Shown here: piece by piece, positions 10,355-21,328 of the stretch | Layout: each line of letters starts with the position of its first letter | Numbering within the stretch: the stretch's first letter is position 1 | Program-made: the position numbers and the translations under genes | NCBI RefSeq assembly: GCF_030704535.1 | Contig: NC_081820.1 | Location: 2,113,001-2,177,000, forward strand | DNA from: Vitis vinifera | Taxonomy: Eukaryota > Streptophyta > Magnoliopsida > Vitales > Vitaceae | Length of the DNA: 64,000 nt | Reading direction: 5' to 3' | The notes under the pieces: model-generated | Seen by the model: the letters and a program-made list of their open reading frames with translations, nothing else | The model's database searches: none | What the model was told of the DNA's origin: nothing

Positions 10355-13300
10355 TTATTTAAGGAGTTTTAGTCTCATCCCTCTAGATGTTATCCTTACT
10401 AAATCTCTTGTAAGAGGTTTAGTAAAAGGATCCGCCAAGTTTCCACTTGACCTCACAAATGAGATTGAGATGATTCCATTTTGAATCAATTGTCTTACAT
10501 ACTCATGTCTAATGCTTATATGTCTAGACTTCCCATTGTACACTCCACTGTACGCACGAGCTAAAGTGGCTTGACTATCACAATGTATCGACACTGTTGA
10601 CACATTATTTGTAGTAAAAGGGATGTCCATCATGAGATCCTTAAGCCACTCAGCTTCTTTTCCAGTTGCAGCTAGAGCTATAAACTCTGCCTCCATGGTT
10701 GAGTGTGATATACAAGTCTGTTTCTTGGATCCCCAAGAGACAGCCCCACCACCAAGTGTAAACACCCAACCTGTGGTAGATAAATTATCTCCCACACTCG
10801 ATATCCAGCTTGCATCTGAATACCCTTCAATTATAGCAGGAAACTTTGAATATTGGAGGCTTAGTTCTTTGGTATTCTTTAGGTAACCAAGAACTCTACC
10901 AATAGTTTTCCAATGTTCCACGCTTGGATTGCTAGTAAACCTACTTAGTTTACTAACTGCAAATGAAATGTCAGCCCTAGTACACTGAGCAGCATACATA
11001 AGACTTCCAATTGCACTTGCATACTCAAGTTGAGCCACCGATCTACCATCATTCTTTTCAAGTTTTATACTTGAATCAAATGGAGTATTAGTATCTTTAA
11101 TCTTGAGATGACTAAATTTGCTAACTACTTTCTCAATATAGTGGGTTTGGTTCAAAGCATAACCCCCACTATTTCTTTTCACTTTGATACCCAATATAGT
11201 ATCAACTTCTCCAAGATCTTTCATCTTGAAGGTTGAGGATAGAAACCTTTTCGTTTCTATTATTCCTCTCATGTCATCACTCAAGATTAACATGTCATCC
11301 ACATATAGACACATTATGACCATATAGTCATCACAAGTCTTAGAATATAAGCACTTGTCCACATTGTTGTGTCTAAATCCATCCGAAAAAATAGCATGAT
11401 CAAATTTTTCGTGCCATTGTTTGGGAGCTTGTTTTAAACCATATAATGATCTGACAAGCTTACACACTTTGTTTTCATTCCCCAGTAGAACAAAACCTTC
11501 CGGTTGTTCCATGTAGACCTCTTCATTGAGATCCCTATTCAAGAATGCCGTTTTGACATCCATTTGATGAACAAATAGATTATGAATTGATGCCAAAGCA
11601 AACAATATCCTAATCGATGTTGTTCTAGCCACCGGCGCATAGGTATCAAAATAATCAATACCTTCTCTTTGTTTAAACCCCTTAGCTACTAATCTAGCCT
11701 TAAAGGTTTGAATCATGCCATCAGTGTGATATTTTCTTCGAAATACCCACTTGCACCCTATTGGTTTAGATCCTGGTGGAAGGTCTACCAATTCCCATGT
11801 TTGGTTGGACATAATTGAATCCATTTCATCATTGATAGCCTCTTTCCAAAAAGCAACATCTCTAGAAGCCATAGCTTCTTTGTATGTTTTGGGATCCTCC
11901 TCTATTTGAAGTACTATAGGAATTTTTCTTATAATATCTTCTCTATTTCCTTCTACTAAGTAAAAGGAAATTCTTTGAGAGTCAATCTCATCCGATCCCA
12001 ACACTTTCTCTTTTCTAGCTCTTTGGCTTTTTCGAGGCACAATGGGTTGCTCAACAACCTTTGAAGGTGTCTCCTCTTGAGACTCTCCAACACTAGTAGG
12101 TACTTGAGAATTGCTATCACTCAACAAATTCTCAAAGAACTCTACCTCTTTTGATTCAATTATCACATTAGACTCCAAGTCTAATAGCCTATAAGCTTTG
12201 CTATTTGAGGCATAGCCTACAAATGCACACTTAATGGCTCTTGGACCCAATTTTGTTTTATTTGGATCCGTTTTCTTGCAATAAGCAAGACACCCCCACA
12301 CTTTGAAGTAACCTATATTAGGCTTCCTTCCTTTCCATAACTGATATGGAGATATCTCATTTTTCTTCATAGGAATTCTATTCAAAATATAGCAAGCAGT
12401 CAACAAAGCTTCACCCCACAAATTGAAATTCAATTTAGCATGCAATAACATAGCATTCACCATTTCCAAAAATGTTCTATTCTTTCTCTCCGCTATGCCA
12501 TTGTGTTGAGGTGTATAGGGTGCGGTGCACTCATGTATTATGCCATATTCTTCACAAAAAGAATTGAATTCACTAGAGAAATATTCACCACCTCTATCAC
12601 TTCTAAGCACCTTAATATTTTTTCCTAGTTGATTTTCAACTTCGGCTTTGTAAACTTTAAAGGCATTGAAAGTTTCACTTTTGTTTTTCAACAAAAACAC
12701 ATAGGTAAATCTAGAACAATCATCTATGAATGTAAGAAAATACCTATTTCCACCTCTTGTTAACATGCCATTAAGTTCACAAAGATCACTATGTATTAAA
12801 TCAAGCAAATTAGATGATCTCTCAACACTATGAAAAGGCTTTTTAATCATCTTTGATTTAACACATATTTCACACTTTTCAAATTTCTTGGTATCACAAG
12901 CAATCAAACCACATTTCACAATCCTTTTAATAGTGCTTAAACCAACATGTGCAAGCCTATTATGCCACAAAATTAAAGAATTTGAATCACACATATAAGC
13001 TGAAGTAGACGTCATTTTATTGATATTGTCATTGGTACTAAGTTTGATCATCCCATCACAAGAATACCCCTTTCCCACAAAGTTCCCCGATTTGGTTAAA
13101 ATTAGCTTACCGGATTCAAACACCGCTTTGATACCCGGTTTGCCAAGCAAATCCCCACTAACCAAATTTTTATTCATATCGGGGACATACAATACATTTT
13201 TAAGGGTAACCTTTTTGCCGGAGGTAAAAACAACTTCAATAGTGCCCTTGCCAAGCACCTTGGATTTTCCTTCATTGCCCATTTGAACCTCTTGATCTCC

Positions 13301-14277
13301 CTTTGCATCTTCAAAGGTCTTGAAAAGAGATTTGTTATAGGTAACATAAACTGTGGCACAAGTATCATACCACCATCCTTGCACCTTTCCTTGGACAACG
13401 CACACATCGCTTAGTGTTGCAATGATCTCCTCATCAATTGCATTCACCACACCCCCTTTTTGGTCATTTCGGAACCTACACTCCCTAGCATAATGCCCGG
13501 GTTTTCCACACACAAAACAAAGACCTTTCTTGCCCTTAAATTGCTCTTGATTTTTCTTGGGGCTCATATAATTTCCGGAATTCTTTTTGTTGTTGTTATT
13601 TTTACCTCTAGGATGATTGGCCTTTGAAATCGCATTGGCTTTGTTAGTCCCATCATTGGACTCTTCCACCATTTTGTCTCTTGATCTAGATTCTTCCTCA
13701 ATGCGAAGATGTTTTTGAATCTCTTCCAAGGAGTAATCTTCACTCTTGTGGAGAATCCTCTTCCGGTAACCTTTCCAACTTGATGGTAATTTAGCCACAA
13801 TAGCACCAACTTGGAAGGCCTCCGGAAATTCAATTTTGAGAACTTTCAACTTATTCACAATTACTTGCAACTCATGAATTTGTGGTAAGAGAGGCTTTTC
13901 ATCAAAAAATTTGAAATCTATGTATTGAGAAATAAGAAACTTTTTAGTACCTTCTTCCTCGGCTTTGTACTTGTTTTCAAGAGCCTCCCAAATCTCCCTC
14001 GCGGAATTGGTGTTGGTGTAGAGATCATATAGCCTATCGGATAACCCCTACATATGAGCTCATCCTCCTCCCTCTTCTTCCTTGCCGCCACCACTTGAGG
14101 TGTGTCATTTTCCTTTGGTTCCGGTAATGGTGCCAAGGTAGGATCAAGGATGTAGAAAATCTTGAGTGCTGTGAGAAGGAATCTCACCTTGTCTTGCCAC
14201 CTAGTGAAGTTGGAACCATCAAAACGATCCAACCTCACAAGGTCTTGGTTCATAATCTTGATAGTCTCTCCCTCCAT
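10355..14277 (-). pseudogene. copia gag-pol polyprotein, frameshifted in gag
   Basis: Starts at MEGETIKIMNQDL (ATG at 14275-14277), only about 19 bases inside the LTR. The gag N-terminus runs to ELICRG near 14055, where a small deletion shifts the frame. The correct frame resumes at LSDRLYDLYTNT and then stays open to the stop at 10355. Visible domains: CCHC knuckle CFVCGKPGHYAREC; protease-like WWYDTCAT; integrase with GIAERKNR as the Glu segment and RSDRGGEY as the second Asp; RT with KWVFRRKYHTDG and the active-site YVDDM; RNase H with DASW and a final LADPFTKPL. Apart from the gag lesion, about 1,200 residues are intact, in keeping with the youth of the copy. Confidence 0.9.
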
Positions 14278-14296
14278 TGAGGGTAGAGTCTTTGAT

Positions 14297-15086
14297 TGTT
14301 GAAAAAATTTGGATACAATGGAGAAAGGAAACACTCTCATACACTCACTTTGATACAATAAAACTCTCTTAGATACAAAATAAGAACAAGAAGAAGAGAA
14401 CACAAGAAAGGCTCAAACAAGTTCTTGGAACTTTGTCCAAAGACTCTATTTCCTCCCACCTCTAGAAATATTTTGGGAACTAAATGGAAATAGTCTTGGG
14501 ATTGATCAAGCCTTTTCATTTTTCTGCATGAGATTTCAAAAAGAAGAAAAGTCATATATATAGCACTCTTAGGGTTGAAAAAAGGTTACAAGGATGAGAA
14601 AAAACTCATTGTCTTCCTCAATCTCTTTATCTTTGTAACATTCAAAATTAAATCATATGTTTAATTCACACATTAAACATGATTTAATCTCAAATGTGTA
14701 ACTCTCTTACACTTAACCTCTTAAGTTTATAAAGTTACAAAGATGAGAAGACTCATTGTCTTCCTCAACCTCTTCATCTTTGTAACATTCAAAATTAAAT
14801 CATATGTTTAATTCACACATGAAACATGATTTAATCTCAAATGTGTAACTCTCTTACACTTAACCTCTTAAGTTTATAAAGTTACAAAGATGAGAAGACT
14901 CATTGTCTTCCTCAACCTTTCAAGTTTTGTAACATTTCAAAACTTAATCATGTGTTTAATTCACACATTAAAAGTGTAACCTTTCTTACACTTTATTTTC
15001 CAAAAGTTATTTTCAAAAGTGTAACTCTTCTTACACTTTATTTTTTAACCAACAATATATATATATATATTTATATAAATATAACA
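14297..15086 (-). repeat. 5' LTR of the minus-strand copia element
   Basis: 790 bp, about 99% identical to the other LTR. On the coding strand it ends TTTTTTCAACA and is followed by ATCAAAGACTCTACC and then the gag ATG. No standard tRNA-Met primer site (TGGTATCAGAGC) is visible at the junction. Confidence 0.92.
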
Positions 15087-15091
15087 ATATC

Positions 15092-15515
15092 ACCATACCC
15101 ATAACCCTACATATAATCATACCCATCACACCCATTTTCCTTCACTGCCACGTTTCCATCTTTCATGCCCATTACTCATCTTTTCTCTCACTACCCACCT
15201 CTCTTACCACTTTTCTCACCTTCCTAAATCCACTAAACTCATCAATCTCACTACCTTTCATCTCTCATTCCACCTATGCTAACTCATTCTTCATTTCCCA
15301 CTACCCATTCCACTAACCTCTAACTTCATATTCCATACCATACCCACCACAATAAATATAATCAATATTCGGACCCATTTTTTTTTTAATCTCATGCATG
15401 TAGCCACCTTCAATGGACCCTACACAATCATTCCTTTGTACCTGACCCACAACCCGATTTCTCTGTCATCTTTCCCACTCCCCTATTTGCATGGCACGCA
15501 TGATATTTTCCAGTA
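15092..15515. other. G-poor, pyrimidine-rich segment, right half
   Basis: Continuation of the C/T/A-rich sequence at 8690-9011 after the copia insertion. It runs directly into the ribosomal protein L5 fragment. No gene was recognised. Confidence 0.5.
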
Positions 15516-15522
15516 TTGATAG

Positions 15523-15810
15523 AAATGAATAAAGGTGATATGGAAACAACTGGTGAGGATTACTCTGTAGAATCCACAAATGGCAAGAGGCCATTCTACG
15601 CCTTTCTTAATGTCGGACTTGTGAAAACATCAATTGGCAATTGTGTGTTTGGTGTTCTGAAGGAAGCATTGGATGGTAGCTTGAACATTCCCCACAATGA
15701 CAGGAGATTTGTTGGGTCCTCAAAGGACAACAAGCAGCTTGATGCCAAGGTTCACCGAAAGAGTATTTATGGTGGCTATGTTAGTGCATATATAGAGACT
15801 CTTAAGACAT
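15523..15810 (+). pseudogene. 60S ribosomal protein L5 (uL18) internal fragment
   Basis: Reads GDMETTGEDYSVES, RPFYAFLNVGLVKTSIGN, VFGVLKEALDGSLNIPHND, FVGSSKDNKQLDAKVHRK and SIYGGYVSAYIETL. These match the middle of plant RPL5, the 5S rRNA-binding protein of the large subunit. Both ends are missing: homology begins mid-protein and breaks at the TLKTFL stop. There are many substitutions but no internal stop over about 95 codons, and no intron. Flanked by unrelated fragments on the same strand, so it is part of the composite array rather than a simple retrocopy. Confidence 0.78.
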
Positions 15811-16065
15811 TTCTGTAGCTCTCAAAAGTCTCTCCTCATTTCTTCACATCCAATCCAATGCTACTCTGTCATTTCTCTGGAATCTGAGCGGCGCAATACA
15901 TATCCTATTCTCCTCGGTACTGGATCCTAAGGAGTTATAAGGAAGGAGAAGGACTATTTTGTTGTGCATATTTTAGAAACTGATTGTGCATCCTATAGTG
16001 TCCACTATAGCCAGCAAATTACTGTTGTCTTTGATAATCATCGAAAGTGGATGTAAAGTATCATG

Positions 16066-16128
16066 TTCGGGCAGATTGAAGGTCTTCCTGACGCTGTTGC
16101 CCTAAGGTGCCTTGCATGGGTTCCCTTC
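16066..16128 (+). pseudogene. F-box/kelch fragment, 5' part (before the copia insertion)
   Basis: Encodes IEGLPDAVALRCLAWVPF, the start of the F-box of a plant F-box/kelch-repeat protein (a substrate adaptor of SCF ubiquitin ligases). Upstream sequence from about 15890 looks like its leader. The frame is cut at 16128 by the plus-strand copia element. Removing that element and one copy of CCTTC joins it in frame to YLHPRLEFVSCSWRNAI at 20745 onward. Confidence 0.75.
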
Positions 16129-16347
16129 TGTTAAGGATACTTAGCCTTTCCATTACAATTTACCATATGTATCATATTTGACCCTTGATTACATGCTATT
16201 CCTTTGTAATTAGTTTGATATTATTTCCTACTTTCCATTTCTTTTGTAATCAGTTTGATATTATTTGATTTGTAATATTCTGTAAATGATTATAAATAGA
16301 AAACTCTCACCACCTTCTCAAGTGTGGTGGTTTGACAAATATTCTTA
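16129..16347 (+). repeat. 5' LTR of the plus-strand copia element
   Basis: 219 bp. A short inner duplication (AGTTTGATATTATTT twice) and TATAAATAG near 16290, a likely TATA box for the element transcript. One base differs from the 3' LTR. Confidence 0.95.
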
Positions 16348-16394
16348 TGGTATCAGAGCCAATCTGGTTTAGCAACCCCAATCCATTTTTCTCC

Positions 16395-19300
16395 ATGGCT
16401 TCTGAATCCTCTCATCTTCTTCCTTTCAACACTCTAATCCACATGATCACCATCAAGCTTTCTTCCTCCAATTATCTTCTCTGGAAAAGCCAACTTCTTC
16501 CTTTCCTTGAGAGTCAAGACCTGTTGGCCTACGTTGATGGAACTCTTGTTCCACCACCCCGTTTTGAACCAGAAACTTCTACCACACTCAGCACCAAATA
16601 TCTGGCATGGAAAGCAGCTAATCAACGGCTTCTCTGTCTCTTGCTCTCCTCTCTCACCGAGGAAGCCATTGCTGTCGTTGTTGGTCTCTCCACTGCCCGT
16701 GAAGTTTGGCTCGCATTGGAGAATACATTTAGCCATCATTCGAAAGCCCGTGAACTACGACTCAAGGATGACTTGCAGCTGATGAAACGCGGCACCAAAC
16801 CCGTTGCTGAGTATGCCCGTACCTTCAAAACACTTTGTGACCAGCTTCATGCCATTGGAAGACCCGTCGAGGACACTGACAAAGTGCATTGGTTCCTTCG
16901 TGGACTCGGCCCCGATTTTTCCAGTTTTTCTACAGCTCAAATGTCTCTCACCCCTCTCCCCTATTTTGCAGATCTAGTTTCTAAAGCTGAAAGTTTTGAG
17001 TTGTTCCAGCGATCCCTTGAGTCTTCTGAACCCACCACTGCGGCATTCACAGCCACTAATCGCAGTCGCACCACTTCCCATGGAACTCCATTTGCTTTCC
17101 GTAACAACCAGCGAGGTCGTTCTCATTCCCACAACAACAACTCTTCCAACCGAGGACGAACCTACTCTGGTCATGGTCGTCGACCACCTCGCTGCCAAAT
17201 TTGTTGCATAGAGGGCCATTATGCTGACCGCTGCAACCAACGGTATGCTCGGACTGATTCCTCTGCTCATCTTGCCGAGGCCTTCAACACATCTTGTTCT
17301 CTTTCTGGACCCGAGGCTGCTGACTGGTTTTTGGACACCAGAGCTTCGGCTCATATGACCACCGATCCATCTATTTTGGATCAGTCCAAAAATTACATGG
17401 GTAAGGACTCTGTGATCGTAGGAAACGGTGCCTCTCTACCCATTACCCACACTGGTACTCTTTCTCCTGTTCCAAATATTCACTTATTAGATGTATTGGT
17501 TGTCCCTCATCTCACAAAAAATCTTCTTTCCATTAGTAAATTAACGTCTGATTTTCCTCTCTCCGTTACATTTACTAATAATCTTTTTACTGTCCAGAAT
17601 CGTCAAACAGGAAGGGTGGTGGCGACCGGTAAAAGAGATGGAGGGTTATATGTGTTGGAGCGCAGCAACTCTGCCTTTATTTATGTCCTTAAAAATAAAT
17701 CTCTACGTGCTTCATATGATTTATGGCATGCTCGCCTAGGTCATGTGAATTATTCTGTAATTTCCTTTTTAAATAAAAAAGGACATCTTTCTCTTACGTC
17801 TTTATTGTCTTCTCCCTCACTATGTAGTACTTGTCAACTTGCGAAAAATCATCGATTACCTTATTCCCGAAATGAACATAGGTCGTCTCATGTGTTAGAT
17901 CTTATTCATTGTGATCTTTGAGGTCCTTCCCCCATCAAATCAAATTCCGGTTTTCTTTACTATGTTATTTTTATTGATGATTATTCCCGATTTACTTGGC
18001 TTTATCCTTTGAAATTTAAATCTGATTTCTTTGATATTTTTCTTCAATTTCAAAAATTTGTGGAAAACCAACATTCCGCTCGTATCAAGGTTTTTCAAAG
18101 TGATGGAGGTGCTGAATTTACTAATACTTGCTTCAAAGCTCACTTACGTACTTCTGGCATACATCATCAACTCTCTTGTCCATATACACCTGCTCAAAAT
18201 GGTCGTGCTGAGAGAAAACATCGTCATGTGACTGAGACTGGCTTGGCCCTTCTCTTCCACTCCCACCTTTCTCCTCGTTTCTGGGTTGACGCTTTCAGCA
18301 CTGCAACTTATATCATCAACTGGTTGCCCACTCCACTTCTTGGTGGTAAGTCACCCTTTGAACTTTTATACGACTACTCTCCACATTATGAGAATTTTCA
18401 TCCTTTTGGTTGTCGTGTTTATCCTTGCTTGCGTGATTATATGTCTAACAAACTTTCTCCCCGCAGCATTCCTTGCATTTTCTTGGGTTATAGTCCCTCT
18501 CATAAAGGGTTTCGTTGTCTTGATCCCACCACCTCTAGGCTATACATCACCCGCCACGCTCAATTTGATGAAACTCACTTTCCTACTGTCCCAAGCTCCC
18601 AGGCCCAACCTCTTTCCTCTCTTCATATTTCAAATTTCTTGGAACCACGTCTTCACCATATTGATCCATCTCCCCCTTCCCCTCCCTCTCCTTCCTCGCA
18701 CATTCCTCGATCCAACTCCTCTCCATGTAATATTTGTTCTGATCTTGTGGATGAGTCTGTGCAGGTTGATACTTCTCTTGCAGGTTGCTCTTTGCCACCC
18801 TTGGCTTCCAGTCCACATTCTATTGAGCATGCTGCTGATTCCTCTTCTTCTTTGGGCTCTCATCCTATGATCACACGAGCCAAAGCTGGTATTTTCAAGA
18901 CTCGTCATCCAGCGAATCTTGGTGTCTTGGGCTCCTCTGGACTTCTTTTTGCTCTTCTTGCATCCACTGAGCCCAAAGGATTCAAATCTGCTGCTAAGAA
19001 TCCTGCTTGGCTTGCTGCCATGGATGAAGAAGTTCAAGCTTTACAACAAAATGGTACTTGGATTTTGGTCCCTCGGCCTGTCAACACCAACATCGTGGGC
19101 TCTAAATGGGTGTTTCGCACTAAATATCTTCCGGATGGATCCGTCGAGCGTCTCAAGGCTCGCCTTGTTGCTAAAGGTTATACCCACGTACCTGGTCTCG
19201 ACTACACTGACATTTTCAGTCCGGTTGTCAAAGCTACTACTGTCCGTGTTGTGCTTTCTCTTGCTGTCACAAATAAATGGCCTCTTCGGCAACTTGATGT

Positions 19301-20573
19301 CAAGAATGCTTTCCTCAATGGCACCCTTACTGAACATGTTTATATGGAACAACCTCCTGGGTATATTGATCATCGTTTTCCCACTCATGTTTGCCTGTTA
19401 AAGAAAGCCCTCTATGGTTTAAAGCAAGCTCCTCGTGCCTGGTTTCAACGTTTCAGCTCATTTCTTCTTACACTTGGTTTTTCTTGTAGCCGCGCTGACA
19501 CCTCTCTTTTTGTCTTTCATCAGCAGTCTAGCCTTATTTATTTGCTTCTTTATGTTGATGACATTATTGTTACTGGCAACAACCCATCACTTCTTGACAG
19601 TTTTACTCGCAAGCTTCATTCTGAGTTTGCTACCAAGGATTTGGGCTCCCTCAATTACTTTCTTGGTCTTGAAGCTTCGCCCACTCCTGATGGTCTCTTT
19701 ATCAGTCAGTTAAAATATGCTCGAGATATTCTTACTCGTGCTCAGTTGCTCGACAGCAAACCTGTTCACACCCCCATGGTTGTTTCCCAACACCTGACTG
19801 TTGCTGGTTCTCCTTTCTCTAATCCTACTCTCTATCGATCTCTTGTTGGCGCCCTTCAGTACTTGACCATTACGCGTCCCGATATTGCCCATGCTGTCAA
19901 TTCTGTCAGTCAATTTTTACACGCCCCTACTATAGATCATTTTCTTGCTGTCAAGCGTATTCTTCGCTATGTTAAGGGCACACTCCACTTTGGCCTTACC
20001 TTTCGTCCATCCACTATTCCTAGTGCGCTAGTAGCTTATTCGGATGCTGATTGGGCTGGCTGTCCCGATACTCGTCGTTCTACATCCGGCTACTCTATTT
20101 ATCTTGGTAACAATCTAGTATCTTGGAGTGCAAAGAAGCAACCTACTGTCTCACGCTCTAGTTGTGAATCTGAGTATCGTGCCCTTGCTATGACTGCTGC
20201 TGAACTTCTTTGGCTTACGCATCTTTTGCATGACCTTAAGGTCCCCATTCCACAGCAACCCCTACTCTTATGTGACAACAAAAGTGCTATCTTTTTTAGT
20301 TCCAATCCCGTTTCTCACAAGCGGGCCAAGCATGTTGAATTAGATTACCACTTCCTTCGGGAACTTGTTGTCGCTGGCAAACTTCGCACCCAGTATGTGC
20401 CCTCCCACCTCCAGGTTGCTGACATCTTCACCAAAAGTGTTTCTCGACCTCTCTTTGAATTTTTCCGATCCAAGCTTCACATTCGTTCCAATCCGACGCT
20501 CAGCTTGCGGGGGGGGGGGGTGTTAAGGATACTTAGTCTTTCCATTACAATTTACCATATGTATCATATTTGA
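16395..20573 (+). pseudogene. copia gag-pol polyprotein with one nonsense codon
   Basis: Start chosen at MASESSHLLPFN (16395), just past the primer site. The frame is open to TGA at 17919-17921, where the family has Trp in the integrase HCDLWGP motif, and then stays in the same frame to 20573. Domains: gag with CCHC CQICCIEGHYADRC (17192-17233); protease WFLDTRASAHMT, where the catalytic DTG is DTR (17334-17342); integrase HHCC, VFQSDGG and GRAERKH; RT with KWVFRTKYLPDG and LLYVDDI; RNase H with DADWAGCP and a terminal VADIFTKSV. Both lesions, the stop and Gly-to-Arg, are G-to-A transitions. The last residues read into the polypurine tract and 3' LTR. The copy is likely non-autonomous but recently mobile. 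Confidence 0.92.
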
Positions 20574-20739
20574 CCCTTGATTACATGCTATTCCTTTGTA
20601 ATTAGTTTGATATTATTTCCTACTTTCCATTTCTTTTGTAATCAGTTTGATATTATTTGATTTGTAATATTCTGTAAATGATTATAAATAGAAAACTCTC
20701 ACCACCTTCTCAAGTGTGGTGGTTTGACAAATATTCTTA
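20521..20739 (+). repeat. 3' LTR of the plus-strand copia element
   Basis: 219 bp, identical to the 5' LTR except one C/T. Ends ATTCTTA rather than the usual CA; the duplicated CCTTC next to it fixes the boundary. Confidence 0.95.
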
Positions 20740-20744
20740 CCTTC

Positions 20745-21328
20745 TACCTCCATCCTAGGTTGGAGTTTGTTTCCTGCTCTTGGCGAAATGCCATTCATGG
20801 CCCTGGATTATTTAAAGCTCAACAGGAGGATTGGTTCATCAGAGGATCTATTATGTGTATGCGCTTTTAACCCTGAAAATTTATGGCAACTCTATGACCC
20901 TCGTAAGGATCTTTGGATTAGCCTTCATGTTCTCCCCTCAAGAATCAGGCACCTTGCCCACTTTGGTGCAATCTCCACTACAGGAAAGCTATTTGTACTT
21001 GGTGATAGCAGTAATGCTATTTATCCATTGATGGGTGATCAAGATGGGAGTTTTACAACCAATGAAATATGGTCTTGTGACCCCATAATTCAGCAGTAGA
21101 CCCCAGGAGCTCCTATGCTTGTACCTCGAGCCATGTTTGCATGTTGTGAGTTAGATGGAAAAATCGTTGTTGCAGGTAGTTTTACCAGTTGCCAACAATC
21201 AATTTCTCAAGTAGAAATCTATGATCTTGAAAAGGATGCTTGGGTTTCAATGCTTGATTTCCACTGCACTCACAAGTCAACCCGCTCAGGAGTCGTGATT
21301 GATGAAAATGTGCATGTCTTGCACAAGG
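20745..21328 (+). pseudogene. F-box/kelch fragment, 3' part
   Basis: Continues the F-box piece with YLHPRLEFVSCSWRNAIH, then after a 1-bp frameshift (near 20830) GSSEDLLCVCAFNPENLWQL, RIRHLAHFGAISTTGKLFVL and MLVPRAMFACCELDGKIVVA, and VEIYDLEKDAWVSM. These are kelch blades of the plant F-box/kelch family. A TAG at 21097-21099 replaces a Trp after IIQQ. Homology ends at VLHKG (about 21328), where the sequence switches within a codon or two to PRP31. The C-terminal blades are absent. Confidence 0.78.

Larger units (their letters stand above)
9012..15086 (-). mobile_element. full-length Ty1/copia LTR retrotransposon (minus strand)
   Basis: Two LTRs of 787 and 790 bp (TGTTGAAA...ATAACA as read on plus) bracket a gag-pol region read on the minus strand. 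ATATC is duplicated at 9007-9011 and 15087-15091. A polypurine tract (AAGTGGGGGAT on the minus strand) abuts the 9012-9798 LTR, making that the 3' LTR. The LTRs differ by roughly eight substitutions plus small length changes, so the insertion is recent. Domain order gag, protease, integrase, RT, RNase H is the copia order. The coding region has one small frameshifting deletion in gag, so this copy is probably non-autonomous. It sits inside the G-poor segment of the gene-fragment array. Confidence 0.95.
16129..20739 (+). mobile_element. full-length Ty1/copia LTR retrotransposon (plus strand), very young
   Basis: 4611 bp. Two 219-bp LTRs (TGTTAAGG...ATTCTTA) are flanked by CCTTC at 16124-16128 and 20740-20744. 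The primer site TGGTATCAGAGCC (16348-16360, initiator tRNA-Met type) directly follows the 5' LTR, and a 12-G run (20509-20520) forms the polypurine tract before the 3' LTR. The LTRs differ at a single position (CTTAGCC versus CTTAGTC), so insertion was very recent. Short LTRs and overall size suggest the Ale/Retrofit group (inference). It landed in an already decayed F-box/kelch fragment. Confidence 0.96.

Noticed and set aside
10623-13286. Plus-strand frames opposite the minus copia pol
   Set aside because: Antisense shadows of the polyprotein.
18286-19713. Overlapping frames inside copia pol on both strands
   Set aside because: Shadows of the intact polyprotein frame with no homology of their own.
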